Positions 51,298 to 60,430 of a DNA stretch of 64,000 nt are shown here, piece by piece. Every line of letters begins with the position of its first letter. Within the stretch, counting starts at the first letter, position 1. Source of the stretch: JASSUD01 sp031963405. GTDB taxonomy: Bacteria; Pseudomonadota; Gammaproteobacteria; Burkholderiales; Burkholderiaceae. The DNA is taken from assembly GCA_031963405.1 (NCBI GenBank), contig JASSUJ010000001.1, positions 558,001 to 622,000 on the forward strand. Direction: 5' to 3'. The position numbers and the translations under genes were made by a program. Under the pieces are notes generated by a model, which saw only the letters and a list, made by a program, of their open reading frames with translations, did no database searches and had not been told where the DNA came from.

Positions 51298-52422
51298 TTG
51301 GCAGCGAATATCTATTTTGGCTTAATGTCCGGTACAAGTTTAGATGGTATTGACGCTATAGCTGTGGAATTCACTGATGAGCAGCCTCCGCGCATACTGG
51401 CTGAAGCTTATATTGAATTCGAGCCAACATTACGCAAAATGCTCTTTGCGCTGCAGTCGCCTGGGGATAATGAAATTGATCGGGAAGCGCGTGCGGCTAA
51501 CCAACTGACCGGATACTATGCGCTCGCCGTGCGCGAATTACTCGGCCGCACGTCACTAACATCAGCACAAGTGTGCGCCATCGGTGTGCATGGCCAAACT
51601 ATTCGCCACTGCCCAGAACTCGGTTACAGCCGGCAAATTAATAATCCAGCGCTGCTGGCAGAATTAACCTCGATTGATATCGTGACAGATTTTCGCAGTC
51701 GCGATATAGCAGCAGGCGGCCAAGGCGCTCCGCTAGTGCCCGCTTTTCATGCCACCTTATTTAGCGCTGAAGACGAAACTCGTGTGATTTGCAATATTGG
51801 GGGCATTAGCAATCTGACTATTTTGCCTCCCAAAAATCAAGGTGAGGTCACCGGGTTTGATTGTGGTCCAGGCAATGTACTACTCAATTATTGGGCGAAA
51901 CACCAGCTCAGTAAGCCGTATGACAATAATGGACAATTCGCTGCAAGCGGCAAGGTTAATGACCAGCTTCTGGCCGAGCTGCTTGCCGAGCCCTATTTTG
52001 AGTTAGCGCCACCGAAAAGTACTGGGCGAGACCTTTTTAACCCTACCTGGCTTAGTGCAAAACTTGAAAGATTCGGCTCTCTGCCAGCAGCGGATGTGCA
52101 AGCGACTTTAACCGCACTCACTGCAGCTAGCATCGCGCAAGATATCGTTCACTACGCGCCTGATTGCCAAAAGGTTTATCTCTGTGGTGGAGGCACGCGC
52201 AATGCAACTTTACTCAGTGCCTTGGCTGACGCATTCATTAAGTTAGGGAACCCAAATATTTCAGTGGCACTCACTGACGCACTCGGCGTTCCGGCGCATC
52301 AAATTGAAGCCTTAGCTTTCGCTTGGCTTGGGATGCGCTTCGTAAGCCGCCAGCCGGGCAACCTTGTCTTGGTTACAGGTGCTACAGGGCCACGTGTGCT
52401 AGGGGCGCTTTATCCCCGTTAA
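51298..52422 (+). CDS. anmK: Anhydro-N-acetylmuramic acid kinase
   Basis: Cleaves and phosphorylates 1,6-anhydroMurNAc to MurNAc-6-P during cell-wall recycling; 374 residues. The sequence FGLMSGTSLDGIDAIAVEF opens the ATPase fold and GFDCGPGNVLLNYW is the second signature. The start is TTG at 51298, with AAGGA ten bases upstream and no closer ATG. It complements amgK-murU (36.9 kb) in sugar recovery. Downstream is a palindromic element. Confidence 0.94.
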   Translation: MAANIYFGLMSGTSLDGIDAIAVEFTDEQPPRILAEAYIEFEPTLRKMLFALQSPGDNEIDREARAANQLTGYYALAVRELLGRTSLTSAQVCAIGVHGQTIRHCPELGYSRQINNPALLAELTSIDIVTDFRSRDIAAGGQGAPLVPAFHATLFSAEDETRVICNIGGISNLTILPPKNQGEVTGFDCGPGNVLLNYWAKHQLSKPYDNNGQFAASGKVNDQLLAELLAEPYFELAPPKSTGRDLFNPTWLSAKLERFGSLPAADVQATLTALTAASIAQDIVHYAPDCQKVYLCGGGTRNATLLSALADAFIKLGNPNISVALTDALGVPAHQIEALAFAWLGMRFVSRQPGNLVLVTGATGPRVLGALYPR

Positions 52423-52521
52423 GAAGATGTGAAGAAAGCGTTGAACAAATCGAGAGTAGTGTCATGCCTGCATCGGCATTTCTTGCTCGCAACTGATGCA
52501 ACGCTTACTTTCTATATTGAA
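52423..52521. repeat. Half-element, CATCGGCATTTCTTGCTCGC type
   Basis: After anmK, GTTGAACAAATCGAGAGTAG and CATCGGCATTTCTTGCTCGC, then AACTGATGCAACGCTTACTT, match the AACGTTGAATCGA class seen at 6677 and 33935. Arms pair loosely (GCGTTGAACAAATCG with CAACTGATGCAACGC). Confidence 0.5.
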
Positions 52522-52621
52522 TAGACCTCTTTTGATATCTCGTAGCGAGGAATTCCTGTGAGGTCAGCACACTAGTGCTTTGATCGAGAATGACGCCGCT
52601 AGGGAGTTTCGAAAGAAATCT
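52522..52621. repeat. Palindromic element, AGACCTCTTTTGATATC arm class, between anmK and erpA
   Basis: Left arm 52522-52545 and right arm 52598-52621 (GCTAGGGAGTTTCGAAAG..) pair with several differences, making this the most decayed of its class. The core has GAGGAATTCCTG, GTCAGCACACTAGTGC and AATGACGCCG. Confidence 0.8.
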
Positions 52622-52722
52622 AATAAACTAGGAGCAGGCCAATACCCGTGCATCGCACAAACATGCTGCCACGATGTAGGCATTTTTTGCTCATCGTTTA
52701 TTTAATACTTTGCCAATAGAGC

Positions 52723-53223
52723 TCAAGCTGAAAATGACGAGCCACAGCCACAAGTCGTAGTCGCATTGGGGTTTTTGATGACAAATTGCGCACCATTAAT
52801 ATCATCTTTATAGTCGATTTGCGCACCTACCAAGTAGTGATAACTAAATTCATCCACTAATAGACTAAAGTCATCTTGCCGCACGGTAATTTCGCTTTCT
52901 TCTTGAGTATCAGCGCTATGGCTTGTTGCTGCCGCCTCGCTTGGCTCCTCTATAAAAGTGAACCCTGCAACCGCATCATCTTCTTTTACATTTTGATCAC
53001 AAGAAAAATTAATGACTGTGTCGCCTTCGCCTACGTCTTCATCAAAAGTAAAACCATATTGATAACCTGAGCAGCCCCCGCCTTGCACGAAAACGCGCAA
53101 TTTCAATGCTGGGTTGCCTTCCTCATCAATCAATGTCTTAACCTTCTTCACTGCACTACCCGTCAAAACCAGCGGACCTGGTCTTTTTTTCTTCACAGTA
53201 AGTTTTGTTGCCACGCTGCCCAT
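52723..53223 (-). CDS. erpA: Iron-sulfur cluster insertion protein with ~44-residue insertion
   Basis: A-type carrier that delivers [4Fe-4S] clusters to apoproteins. ATG 53223 has GGAGG five bases upstream and gives 166 residues; homologues have about 114-122. Canonical parts are EEGNPALKLRVFVQGGGCSG, YHYLVGAQIDYKDDINGAQF and NPNATTTCGCGSSFSA, with all three cluster cysteines. The extra ~44 residues (about 75-120, acidic, Ser/Ala/Glu-rich, with one extra Cys) sit between the beta-strands around FTFDED and LLVDEFS. The frame is open through the insert, so the protein is probably functional. Confidence 0.93.
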   Translation of the reverse strand: MGSVATKLTVKKKRPGPLVLTGSAVKKVKTLIDEEGNPALKLRVFVQGGGCSGYQYGFTFDEDVGEGDTVINFSCDQNVKEDDAVAGFTFIEEPSEAAATSHSADTQEESEITVRQDDFSLLVDEFSYHYLVGAQIDYKDDINGAQFVIKNPNATTTCGCGSSFSA

Positions 53224-53290
53224 AAAATCCTCCAACAATGCTAATGGCCTCTATTGTAGGACGCATAAGAGGCGTTATGTACAAATAATA

Positions 53291-53316
53291 ATGCCCGTCA
53301 CCTAAGTGACGGGCAT
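53291..53316 (-). terminator. Terminator of the rplM-rpsI operon
   Basis: ATGCCCGTCAC and GTGACGGGCAT form an 11-bp stem with a four-base loop. On the minus strand it is followed by TATTATTTGT. It separates the ribosomal genes from erpA. Confidence 0.8.
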
Positions 53317-53451
53317 ACAAAGCCTTAACAGATTTTTATCTGAAGCTGATCAAAACGCAAACTGATTGACTATGCCCCTAACAAGTTGCATTGAAGCAAC
53401 CCAAACATTTTCCAAAAAATGGTGTTTGGGTAGCCAATCTTAAGCCAATGC

Positions 53452-53853
53452 TTAGCGTTTGGAGAATTGCTTCCTGCGACGTGCTTTATGGCGACCAACT
53501 TTCTTACGCTCGACAACACGTGCATCACGTGTCACAAAACCGGCTTTTGATAAAGTTGGCTTGAGCGTCGCTTCATAATCAATTAGCGCACGGGTAATGC
53601 CGTGACGCACAGCGCCAGCTTGGCCCGTTTCACCGCCGCCCGATACGTTAACTTTAATTTCAAAGTTATTGACGTGGTTGGTCAATTCCAACGGTTGACG
53701 TACGATCATCAACGAGGTTTCGCGGGAAAAATATTCAGCAATAGGCTTACCGTTCACAACGATACCGCTTTTGCCTTCTTTCCCGAGCTTAATAAAAACA
53801 CGTGCCACCGCGCTTTTGCGACGGCCGGTGCCATAATTCCAATTTCCGATCAT
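53452..53853 (-). CDS. rpsI: 30S ribosomal protein S9
   Basis: 133 residues. NWNYGTGRRKSAVARVFIK at the start, GGGETGQAGAVRHGITRALI in the middle and the basic tail KKVGRHKARRRKQFSKR, which reaches the P-site tRNA, are diagnostic. It follows rplM by 12 bases, the universal pair. Confidence 0.98.
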   Translation of the reverse strand: MIGNWNYGTGRRKSAVARVFIKLGKEGKSGIVVNGKPIAEYFSRETSLMIVRQPLELTNHVNNFEIKVNVSGGGETGQAGAVRHGITRALIDYEATLKPTLSKAGFVTRDARVVERKKVGRHKARRRKQFSKR

Positions 53854-53865
53854 AGTTTTATCTCT

Positions 53866-54294
53866 TTAGATTTCGAGCACTTCTGGTTGCTGGGCGCTAT
53901 GCGGGTGGGTAGCACCAGCATACACGCGAAGCTTCTTAAACATCGCATAGCCAAGGGTATTCTTTGGCAACATCCCTTTAATAGCTATCTCTAGCACACT
54001 CTCAGGCGCACTCGCTATCTTTTCGTTAAAGGTAGTTTCACGAATGCCGCCTGGATAACCCGTGTGGCGATAATATTTTTTATCAGTGGCCTTCTTCCCA
54101 GTGACTTCAATGCATTCTGCATTGATGATAATGACGGCATCACCGGTATCTACGTGCGGGGTATATTCAGGCTTGCGCTTACCGCGCAGAATGCATGCTA
54201 CCTCAGCGGCAAGGCGTCCGAGGACTTTACCCCGAGCGTCAATCAGATACGTTTTACGCTGGACCAGACCGGGCTTAGCGGAATATGTTTTCAT
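53866..54294 (-). CDS. rplM: 50S ribosomal protein L13
   Basis: 142 residues, normal length. YLIDARGKVLGRLAAEVA near the start, HVDTGDAVIIINAECIEVTG and KGMLPKNTLGYAMFKKLRVY identify L13. First gene of the rplM-rpsI operon. No L13-binding autoregulatory structure could be recognised in the leader. Confidence 0.98.
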   Translation of the reverse strand: MKTYSAKPGLVQRKTYLIDARGKVLGRLAAEVACILRGKRKPEYTPHVDTGDAVIIINAECIEVTGKKATDKKYYRHTGYPGGIRETTFNEKIASAPESVLEIAIKGMLPKNTLGYAMFKKLRVYAGATHPHSAQQPEVLEI

Positions 54295-54590
54295 ACTTAA
54301 TCCAAAAATTTACCATATCTATGGGGCAGATTTGCTGATCTAACTCAGCCTAACTTACTCAGTTTCCCCACCTTCCGCCCAAAGACTCGGTCGGAAAAAC
54401 ATCGGATTGTAAAGGAATTTAGTCGGGCGCGTCAAAATTTTAAGAAATATTAGTCACAATACTACTTTCTGTAAAAATTAGTAGGGATGTATAAAAGAGG
54501 TAAAGGACCTGCTTAAAGGCTTGATAAAGGTCTGCATTTAAAATGCAGACTTTCTGCTCAGCAAAATTAAAGCGAAATTAGTCTAGCCTT
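54295..54590. other. Gap with short inverted repeat between rplM and the lipoprotein gene
   Basis: Contains the rplM promoter region and GGTCTGCATTT-AAAATGCAGACTTTC (about 54528-54555), a compact hairpin with the GGTCTGCAT arm of the dispersed family and no core. No gene is seen. Confidence 0.45.
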
Positions 54591-54788
54591 TCAATGCTTG
54601 GCGCCCACCACTCCCCCTAATGCCGCCCCGCCAATCGTGCCGAGCGGCCCACCCGTTAGTACATAACCAAGTGCGCCACCGGCTGCCGCGCCAACTGCGG
54701 CCCCTTTCTGGGAGCGGTTCATAGAAGCACACGCTGTCAAACTCATCACCAATATAACACTGAGCAGGCATTTAGTAATTCTCATCAT
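54591..54788 (-). CDS. OsmB-like glycine-zipper lipoprotein
   Basis: A 65-residue outer-membrane lipoprotein. A signal peptide with lipobox SLTAC (Cys at about residue 20) is followed by ASMNRSQKGAAVGAAAGGAL and GPLGTIGGAALGGVVGAKH, a glycine-zipper pair as in E. coli OsmB. An overlapping frame at 54583-54771 is a shadow. ATG 54788 has TTCTCCTT (GGAGAA) upstream. Exact role unknown; OsmB is osmotic/stress inducible. Confidence 0.8.
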   Translation of the reverse strand: MMRITKCLLSVILVMSLTACASMNRSQKGAAVGAAAGGALGYVLTGGPLGTIGGAALGGVVGAKH

Positions 54789-54811
54789 TTTTCTCCTTGA
54801 AAAAATCTGAA

Positions 54812-54912
54812 TAAAACGAGAGCGGCACCCTGCCTTCCAATATATCTTTTATGTGAAGGCACTGCTTTTGAGTCGTCATTTCTTGCTCACGATTGATTCA
54901 ACCTTTCCCTTG
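54812..54912. repeat. Half-element upstream of glnS
   Basis: AGTCGTCATTTCTTGCTCAC then GATTGATTCAACCTTTCCC matches the right halves near 33935 and 52470. The left half is poorly preserved. Confidence 0.45.
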
Positions 54913-54960
54913 GCTCAGTAAGCTAAAATAGCTAACTCACCTAGCCAAGCTTTGCCACGC

Positions 54961-56700
54961 ATGAATATTGAACTTAAAAACACCGCAGACACTGCCGATA
55001 CCCCCCTTCCTTCCAATTTTATCCGCTCCATCATTGATGAAGATGGGCGTACTGGCAAATGGGCAAGTCGCCTAGAAACTCGCTTTCCGCCGGAGCCCAA
55101 CGGTTATTTGCACATTGGTCATGCAAAAAGCATCTGCTTGAATTTTGGTGTAGCGCAAAATTACGGCGGTGTGTGTCATTTGCGATTTGATGATACCAAC
55201 CCAGAAAAAGAGAATATTGAGTACGTCAATTCAATTATCGATATCATTAAATGGCTTGGTTTCTCATGGCAAAAGGATGACGCTAACCATCTGTACTATG
55301 CAAGCGATTACTACGAAAAGCTGTATAACTTTGCGGAAATATTAATTGAGCGCGGCTTAGCCTATGTCGATAGCGAAACGAGCGATGAGATACGCCTACA
55401 CCGCGGCACCTTGACCGAAGCTGGCATCCATTCCATTTACCGCGAGCGCACACCAGCTGAGAACCTTGATCTGTTTAGGCGCATGCGCGCCGGCGAATTT
55501 AAGGAAGGCGAGCATGTGCTACGCGCCAAAATCGATATGGCGGCACCCAATCTCAATTTGCGTGATCCAGTCATCTACCGTATCCGCTATGCCAGCCATT
55601 ACCGTACTGGCGACGCTTGGTGTATTTATCCACTCTACGACTACGCACACTGCATTTCGGATGCGCTGGAAAATATTACGCATTCGCTATGCTCTCTTGA
55701 GTTTGAAGATCACCGCCCGCTCTACGATTGGATTCTCAACCAACTAGCTGATGCAGAGGTATTTAAACGCCCCCTGCCTCAACAAATTGAATTTGCCCGA
55801 CTCAATCTGACCTATGCGATCACGAGTAAGCGCAAGCTTTTGCAATTAGTGCAAGAAAAACACGTCGATGGCTGGGATGATCCGCGCATGCCAACCTTGG
55901 TAGGCTTGCGGCGACGTGGCTTTACCCCCGCCAGCATCCGGCTTTTTTGCGAGCGTATTGGCGTCTCTAAAGCAGATTCCTGGATCGACATGAGCGTACT
56001 TGAGCAAGCCCTGCGCGATGATCTTGACCCGATTGCCCCGCGCGCCATTGCTGTGCTCAACCCGCTTAAGCTAATCATTGATAATTACCCAGAGGGCGAA
56101 AGCGAGACATGCAGTGCCCCGATTCATCCGCATCATCCAGAGCGTGGTCGGCGTAATTTCCTGCTTTCTCGCGAATTGTGGATTGAGCGAGAAGACTTTA
56201 ACGAGCACCCACCTAAAGGCTATTTCCGTCTATTTATAGGCAACCGCGTGCGCTTGCGTTACGGCTTTGTGATCGAATGCACACACGTCGATAAAGATGC
56301 AGATGGCAACGTCAGCGCAGTACATTGCCAATACTTTCCAGATAGCAAATCCGGCACCGAGGGAGCAGACCGCTATAAAGTCAAAGGTAATCTGCACTGG
56401 GTCAGCGCAGCACACGCCTATGCGGCTCAAGTGCGCTTATACGATCGGCTCTTCTGTACCACACACCCTGATGCTGGCGGACGCAATTTTCTTGAAGCAC
56501 TTAATCCTAACTCTAAGCGCGTCGTCAACGCCTATCTGGAACCAGGCGTGCAAAAGCTGCAAGCCGAAACACAGGTACAGTTTGAACGCCACGGTTATTT
56601 TGTGGCCGACCGCATAGATTCCAAGCCAGGCCAGCCAGTTTTTAACCAAATCGTCAGTTTGAAAGATAGTTGGGGAAAGCCTACTTCAGCAAAGAAATAA
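54961..56700 (+). CDS. glnS: Glutaminyl-tRNA synthetase
   Basis: Class I synthetase, 579 residues from ATG 54961 (MNIELKNTADTADTPLPSNF); an upstream TTG would add three. RFPPEPNGYLHIGHAKSICL carries the HIGH motif and TYAITSKRKLLQLVQEKHVD the KMSKS-equivalent. HVDGWDDPRMPTLVGLRRRG is a GlnRS signature, and the C-terminal anticodon-binding barrel is complete. Its presence means Gln-tRNA is made directly. Confidence 0.96.
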   Translation: MNIELKNTADTADTPLPSNFIRSIIDEDGRTGKWASRLETRFPPEPNGYLHIGHAKSICLNFGVAQNYGGVCHLRFDDTNPEKENIEYVNSIIDIIKWLGFSWQKDDANHLYYASDYYEKLYNFAEILIERGLAYVDSETSDEIRLHRGTLTEAGIHSIYRERTPAENLDLFRRMRAGEFKEGEHVLRAKIDMAAPNLNLRDPVIYRIRYASHYRTGDAWCIYPLYDYAHCISDALENITHSLCSLEFEDHRPLYDWILNQLADAEVFKRPLPQQIEFARLNLTYAITSKRKLLQLVQEKHVDGWDDPRMPTLVGLRRRGFTPASIRLFCERIGVSKADSWIDMSVLEQALRDDLDPIAPRAIAVLNPLKLIIDNYPEGESETCSAPIHPHHPERGRRNFLLSRELWIEREDFNEHPPKGYFRLFIGNRVRLRYGFVIECTHVDKDADGNVSAVHCQYFPDSKSGTEGADRYKVKGNLHWVSAAHAYAAQVRLYDRLFCTTHPDAGGRNFLEALNPNSKRVVNAYLEPGVQKLQAETQVQFERHGYFVADRIDSKPGQPVFNQIVSLKDSWGKPTSAKK

Positions 56701-56778
56701 GTCCATGAACACAGACCGCTATAGTCGCTGACACCTTAGCTGCTAGCTTTTATTGAGCATCTAAGCTCGCCCATCGTC

Positions 56779-56810
56779 AAAGGCTCCTTGTTCAAGGAGC
56801 CTTTCTATTT
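56779..56810 (+). terminator. Terminator of glnS
   Basis: AAAGGCTCCTT (56779-56789) and AAGGAGCCTTT (56794-56804) form an 11-bp stem with a four-base loop, then CTATTT. Located 78 bases after the stop. Confidence 0.8.
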
Positions 56811-56951
56811 CAGATATAGAAAAATCCAAAGTACTACTCATTTACACCCAAATCCTTGCGGTGCTCCAATTTGATTGCAAAATAAGTTAATAATATTGAG
56901 GTCTAATTATTTAATAAAATAAAAATTATTTTTAACAATGGAGTTTCTCTC

Positions 56952-57452
56952 ATGCGCTATAAACCGTCTACTAAACAGCATAAAATGGAGAACTGGAATG
57001 ATATTAAGGATACCTACTCATGGAATGCTGAAACAGATTATCGACTACATCCTGAAGATTATAAAGTTGGAAAAGGCGAACAAGGCGTTCTTTTATGTGA
57101 GCCTTATAAATCAGAAATTCTGCCTCATTGGCGTTTCAAAGATGTTTCGACTGCCGAAATAAGTAGCACTAAAATCTTCGATATTTTCCAAACATATCTA
57201 GAAAAAGAAGATTTTGTAGGGGCGGATATGGCACGCAAGTTTCTGCAGATGGGTTATACGCGCGCACGCCGATATGCCAATCATGCAGGCGGAAGAAAAT
57301 ACGATCCACAAAGCGGAGAAGAATTACCACGCTCACCAGAAGACCCTGTAAAAGCCGCGAGCGCTGCTATTTTTTATAAAAAATGGCAAGAAGCAGAAAA
57401 TAACGCTTTATATAAGGAAATGAAAAAAGAGTGGAAGAAAAACTATGGCTAA
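56952..57452 (+). CDS. DUF4385 family protein
   Basis: A 166-residue cytosolic protein. GKGEQGVLLCEPYKSEILPHWRFK, split here as GEQGVLLCEPYKSEILPHW, and ADMARKFLQMGYTRARRYAN then HAGGRKYDP are characteristic of DUF4385 proteins, whose function is unknown. GGAG lies eight bases before ATG 56952. It stands alone between glnS and the Rpn-type nuclease, in AT-rich surroundings. Family assignment is from memory of the conserved motif. Confidence 0.75.
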   Translation: MRYKPSTKQHKMENWNDIKDTYSWNAETDYRLHPEDYKVGKGEQGVLLCEPYKSEILPHWRFKDVSTAEISSTKIFDIFQTYLEKEDFVGADMARKFLQMGYTRARRYANHAGGRKYDPQSGEELPRSPEDPVKAASAAIFYKKWQEAENNALYKEMKKEWKKNYG

Positions 57453-57888
57453 CCATTAAGAACCTTAATCCTGCCCCGCACACCCTTACAATTCCGATTG
57501 ATCTAAGAGTTCTTACGCTGCGATCGACGTCATGTTTTTTCACTATCAATAAATTCCTCAGTACAGAGCTTTTCGCTTTTTTCTGCGAATGCTCATTTTT
57601 CAAGAAAAAAATATCTTTCTGATTTATTTGTCACTCTCTCTTCCCCCTCCTAAATCCATTCTCAGCCCAGCTATTTCTCCATTTTTGAATAAGACAAACG
57701 GCTAGCTATAAAAGTTGAGGATATGCAGATTTAATCTGACATCGATCAGTATTCAAACGAGGCTCATAACGCAACGTTAACAAGTGGTGCCTGCAAGACT
57801 GAATTCGGCTAATTTTTGGATTGATAAATGAATGATCAATGCGTCCATAAACAGAATAATTTTCCACCAACATTTCAGCCATCTTTTT
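57453..57888. other. AT-rich gap
   Basis: About 435 bases. No gene, RNA or repeat-family copy recognised. It probably holds the promoter for the nuclease gene. Confidence 0.35.
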
Positions 57889-58824
57889 ATGACAAGCATT
57901 CAGACCAATCCACGCTCCCATGCGGATGAAGCATGGAAATACGTGCTAAACGCGTATTTCCAGTCATTCATATGCTTTTTCTATCCTCATCTGGCTGAAA
58001 AAATTGATTGGGTGGCAGGCTATGAGATGCTCGATCAAGAACTTTTAAAAATCACATCTGACTCGATGATCAGCACGCGGCGGGTAGACAAATTAATCAA
58101 AGTTAGGTCTTTAGATGGGCAACATTGCCTCGTCCTTTTGCATGTCGAGGTACAAAATACGAGGGATAAGCACTTTGAGCAGCGACTATTTCAATATTTC
58201 TACCGACTGTATGACCGGCATGCCCTACCTGTTCTGACCTTAGCCATCTTGGCAGATGAGCGCGGCAGCTGGCGACCGAGCTGTTACACAAAGGAAGTGT
58301 GGGGGTATCCTGTTTGCCTCTTTCAATTTTTGATCAGTAAACTATTGGATTATCAAGGCCAGGAAGATCAATTAACGGAAATAGACAATCCGTTTGGTAC
58401 AGTCGTCGCTGCGCATCTAGCTGGACTAAAAACACGCTCTATGCCAGAAGCCCGCTATGCCTCAAAGCTGGCCTTAACCCGAAAGCTTTACGATAAGGGT
58501 CTGGGGCGGGAAGCGATTATTAATCTCTATACTTTTATCGATGGTGTTTTGACTTTGCCAGAAAATTTGAGGAATCGTTATAATAAATCTATCGAAGAAT
58601 TAGAACAGGAGCGCAATATGGCATATGTAACCAGCATGGAACGCCAGGGCATCGAAAAAGGTTTGCAGCAAGGCTTGCAACAAGGATTTGAGCAAGTAGC
58701 CATCAATTTATTGAAGACACACGCGCCTAAAGCCTTAATTGCTGAGGTTACTGGCTTGACTGAAGACAAAATTATGACTTTGGCTAAAAGCCTTGATACC
58801 TCATTAAACCCTACGGTTCAGTAA
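57889..58824 (+). CDS. Rpn-type recombination-promoting nuclease / PD-(D/E)XK transposase-like protein
   Basis: A 311-residue protein from ATG 57889 (MTSIQTNPRSHADEAWKYVL); a start 19 codons upstream is possible. The nuclease core shows SMISTRRVDKLIKVRSLDG and VLLHVEVQNTRDKHFEQRLF, the E-x-Q variant of the PD-(D/E)XK motif typical of the Rpn/Transposase_31 family. The C-terminus has the usual GIEKGLQQGLQQGFEQ coiled repeat. Members promote RecA-independent recombination or act in phage defence in other bacteria (family knowledge). No neighbour shows a linked role. Confidence 0.85.
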   Translation: MTSIQTNPRSHADEAWKYVLNAYFQSFICFFYPHLAEKIDWVAGYEMLDQELLKITSDSMISTRRVDKLIKVRSLDGQHCLVLLHVEVQNTRDKHFEQRLFQYFYRLYDRHALPVLTLAILADERGSWRPSCYTKEVWGYPVCLFQFLISKLLDYQGQEDQLTEIDNPFGTVVAAHLAGLKTRSMPEARYASKLALTRKLYDKGLGREAIINLYTFIDGVLTLPENLRNRYNKSIEELEQERNMAYVTSMERQGIEKGLQQGLQQGFEQVAINLLKTHAPKALIAEVTGLTEDKIMTLAKSLDTSLNPTVQ

Positions 58825-58969
58825 ACTACTTACATTAAAAAAACCACATATCCTTGCAGAATTCTAAAGAAGCGTCGCAAGTACCTTTAAAGAAATACCA
58901 AAGGCATAGCAAAAACTCAGCGTCGTATTTATCCAGGGCTTCCCAGCCCATGCTCAAAAAAATATATAA

Positions 58970-59112
58970 GCCGAAGTAAGTTCGGCCTCCGCTGTAAGCG
59001 CTACGTGAAGTCTACCCAAAACGGGTAGCAGCATGCCTCATCGCTAGTGAAGCGTACTGCCTGCATCGGCATTCTTTGTCTCAGTTGTCCCAGATTTAAG
59101 CAGGCCTTCCTT
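58970..59112. repeat. Composite degenerate palindromic element before tcdA end
   Basis: CGTACTGCCTGCATCGGCATTC and GCAGGCCTTCCTTAA match family core and right arm. TAAGCCGAAGTAAGTTCGGC is a small internal hairpin. The left arm is not clear. Confidence 0.5.
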
Positions 59113-59115
59113 AAT

Positions 59116-60003
59116 TTAATTTTTCTCAGGCTGGGCAATTGATCTCAGTACGTAAGCTGCTGCTGCCAGACCAAAACTTGCTGTCACGCAAACGCTAGAG
59201 CCAAAGCCAGCGCAATTAATTCCAGCTGCCGCATTGACAGGCATATCAAGCTGGTCAGAAGCAGTCGTTGTGTCCTCTTGCTCTGACTCAAGTTGGCATG
59301 CGTTAGGTAAATCAGAGGGATAAGACGGATAAGTTAAGGGCTCATCCGAAAATACAGCTGGCACTTTAAACTTCGCTTTAGGCCCACGCGCAAAGCCGTG
59401 TTGTTTGCGCAAATGTGCACGTACTTTAGCCAGCAATGGGTCTTGCGTAGTCTGTGCTAAATCGCCTAGGCGAATTCGCAGTGGATCAAAACGCCCTCCA
59501 GCTCCTCCCACTGTAATCAGTGGCTGCTCATGCGCCACACACCAAGCAATGAGCTGGGCTTTAATGCGGGTTTGATCAATAGCATCAATGACATAATCAA
59601 ACCCTTCGCTTAGCAGCGACGCCAAATTCCCTTCCTCGACAAACTCGTCTATCTGCGTCACCTCACACTGCGGATTGATAAGCTGAATTCTCTGGGCCAT
59701 CGCTGCTACCTTGGCTTGCCCGTAGCTCCCTTGCAGTGCATGAATTTGCCGATTGGTATTGCCCTCAGTAATATGATCTAAATCAATCAACGTCAGCCTA
59801 CCTACCGCATTCCGCGCTAATGCCTCAGCCACCCACGATCCGACTCCGCCAATTCCAATTACCGCAACCTTAGCTTGTTCAAACAAACGTAGCGCAGCTA
59901 ACCCATATAAGCGGGCCACACCGGTGAAAAGACGCGCTGATTCGTTGTCTTCTATAAAATTTGATGAAGCTGAAGATGGCATAGTTAAAGTCTTAACAAA
60001 CAT
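59116..60003 (-). CDS. tcdA: tRNA threonylcarbamoyladenosine dehydratase
   Basis: E1-like (ThiF/MoeB superfamily) enzyme that cyclises t6A at tRNA position 37. Up to 295 residues; ATG 59982 is an alternative start. The ATP-binding motif KVAVIGIGGVGSWVAEALAR, adenylation residues in GNTNRQIHALQGSYGQAKV and VIDAIDQTRIKAQLIAWC match the family. The C-terminal ~60 residues (SEQEDTTTASDQ then a hydrophobic segment GINCAGFGSSVCVTASFGLA) are as in E. coli TcdA with a short acidic insertion. Confidence 0.9.
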   Translation of the reverse strand: MFVKTLTMPSSASSNFIEDNESARLFTGVARLYGLAALRLFEQAKVAVIGIGGVGSWVAEALARNAVGRLTLIDLDHITEGNTNRQIHALQGSYGQAKVAAMAQRIQLINPQCEVTQIDEFVEEGNLASLLSEGFDYVIDAIDQTRIKAQLIAWCVAHEQPLITVGGAGGRFDPLRIRLGDLAQTTQDPLLAKVRAHLRKQHGFARGPKAKFKVPAVFSDEPLTYPSYPSDLPNACQLESEQEDTTTASDQLDMPVNAAAGINCAGFGSSVCVTASFGLAAAAYVLRSIAQPEKN

Positions 60004-60430
60004 AGAAGCTAAAAAGCAGTTTTAAAAAGTATGACTAAATTTCACTCAGGTCAGCAAAAGGCTGCGATCTTCATCTCTCACCTATATGCTCCGCTCCCTG
60101 CGCAGACCTTCCTTAATCACTAAACATGAAAAAATACGCCTTAAGTTTATTTGATTTTAAATACGCGCTTACTTAATCCATAAAAAAGTTCATGATTATG
60201 CTTATCCAAAAAGCCAAAGAAGGCCTGACTAAATCGGGGCTAGGGATGCCTACGCCTACAAACGGGTTAGGCAGATCACATCCCTAACTAAAAACTTAGA
60301 AAAGCGCTGAATCAATCGAGAACAAAAAATGCCAATGCAGACAATCCAGCTACTGCTCTTGGGTTATCCAACGCTTTTTTAGGCCAATTAATAACCCAAA
60401 AATATAACTCATTTTAATCACTCCGAAATT
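60004..60430. other. Repeat-containing gap between tcdA and pdxH
   Basis: Fragments of the dispersed family are seen: GCGCAGACCTTCCTTAATCA at 60102-60121, TAAATCGGGGCTAGGGATGC..GCAGATCACATCCC (60229-60290) and GAATCAATCGAGAACAAAAAATGCC near 60310. No gene is seen. Confidence 0.45.
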
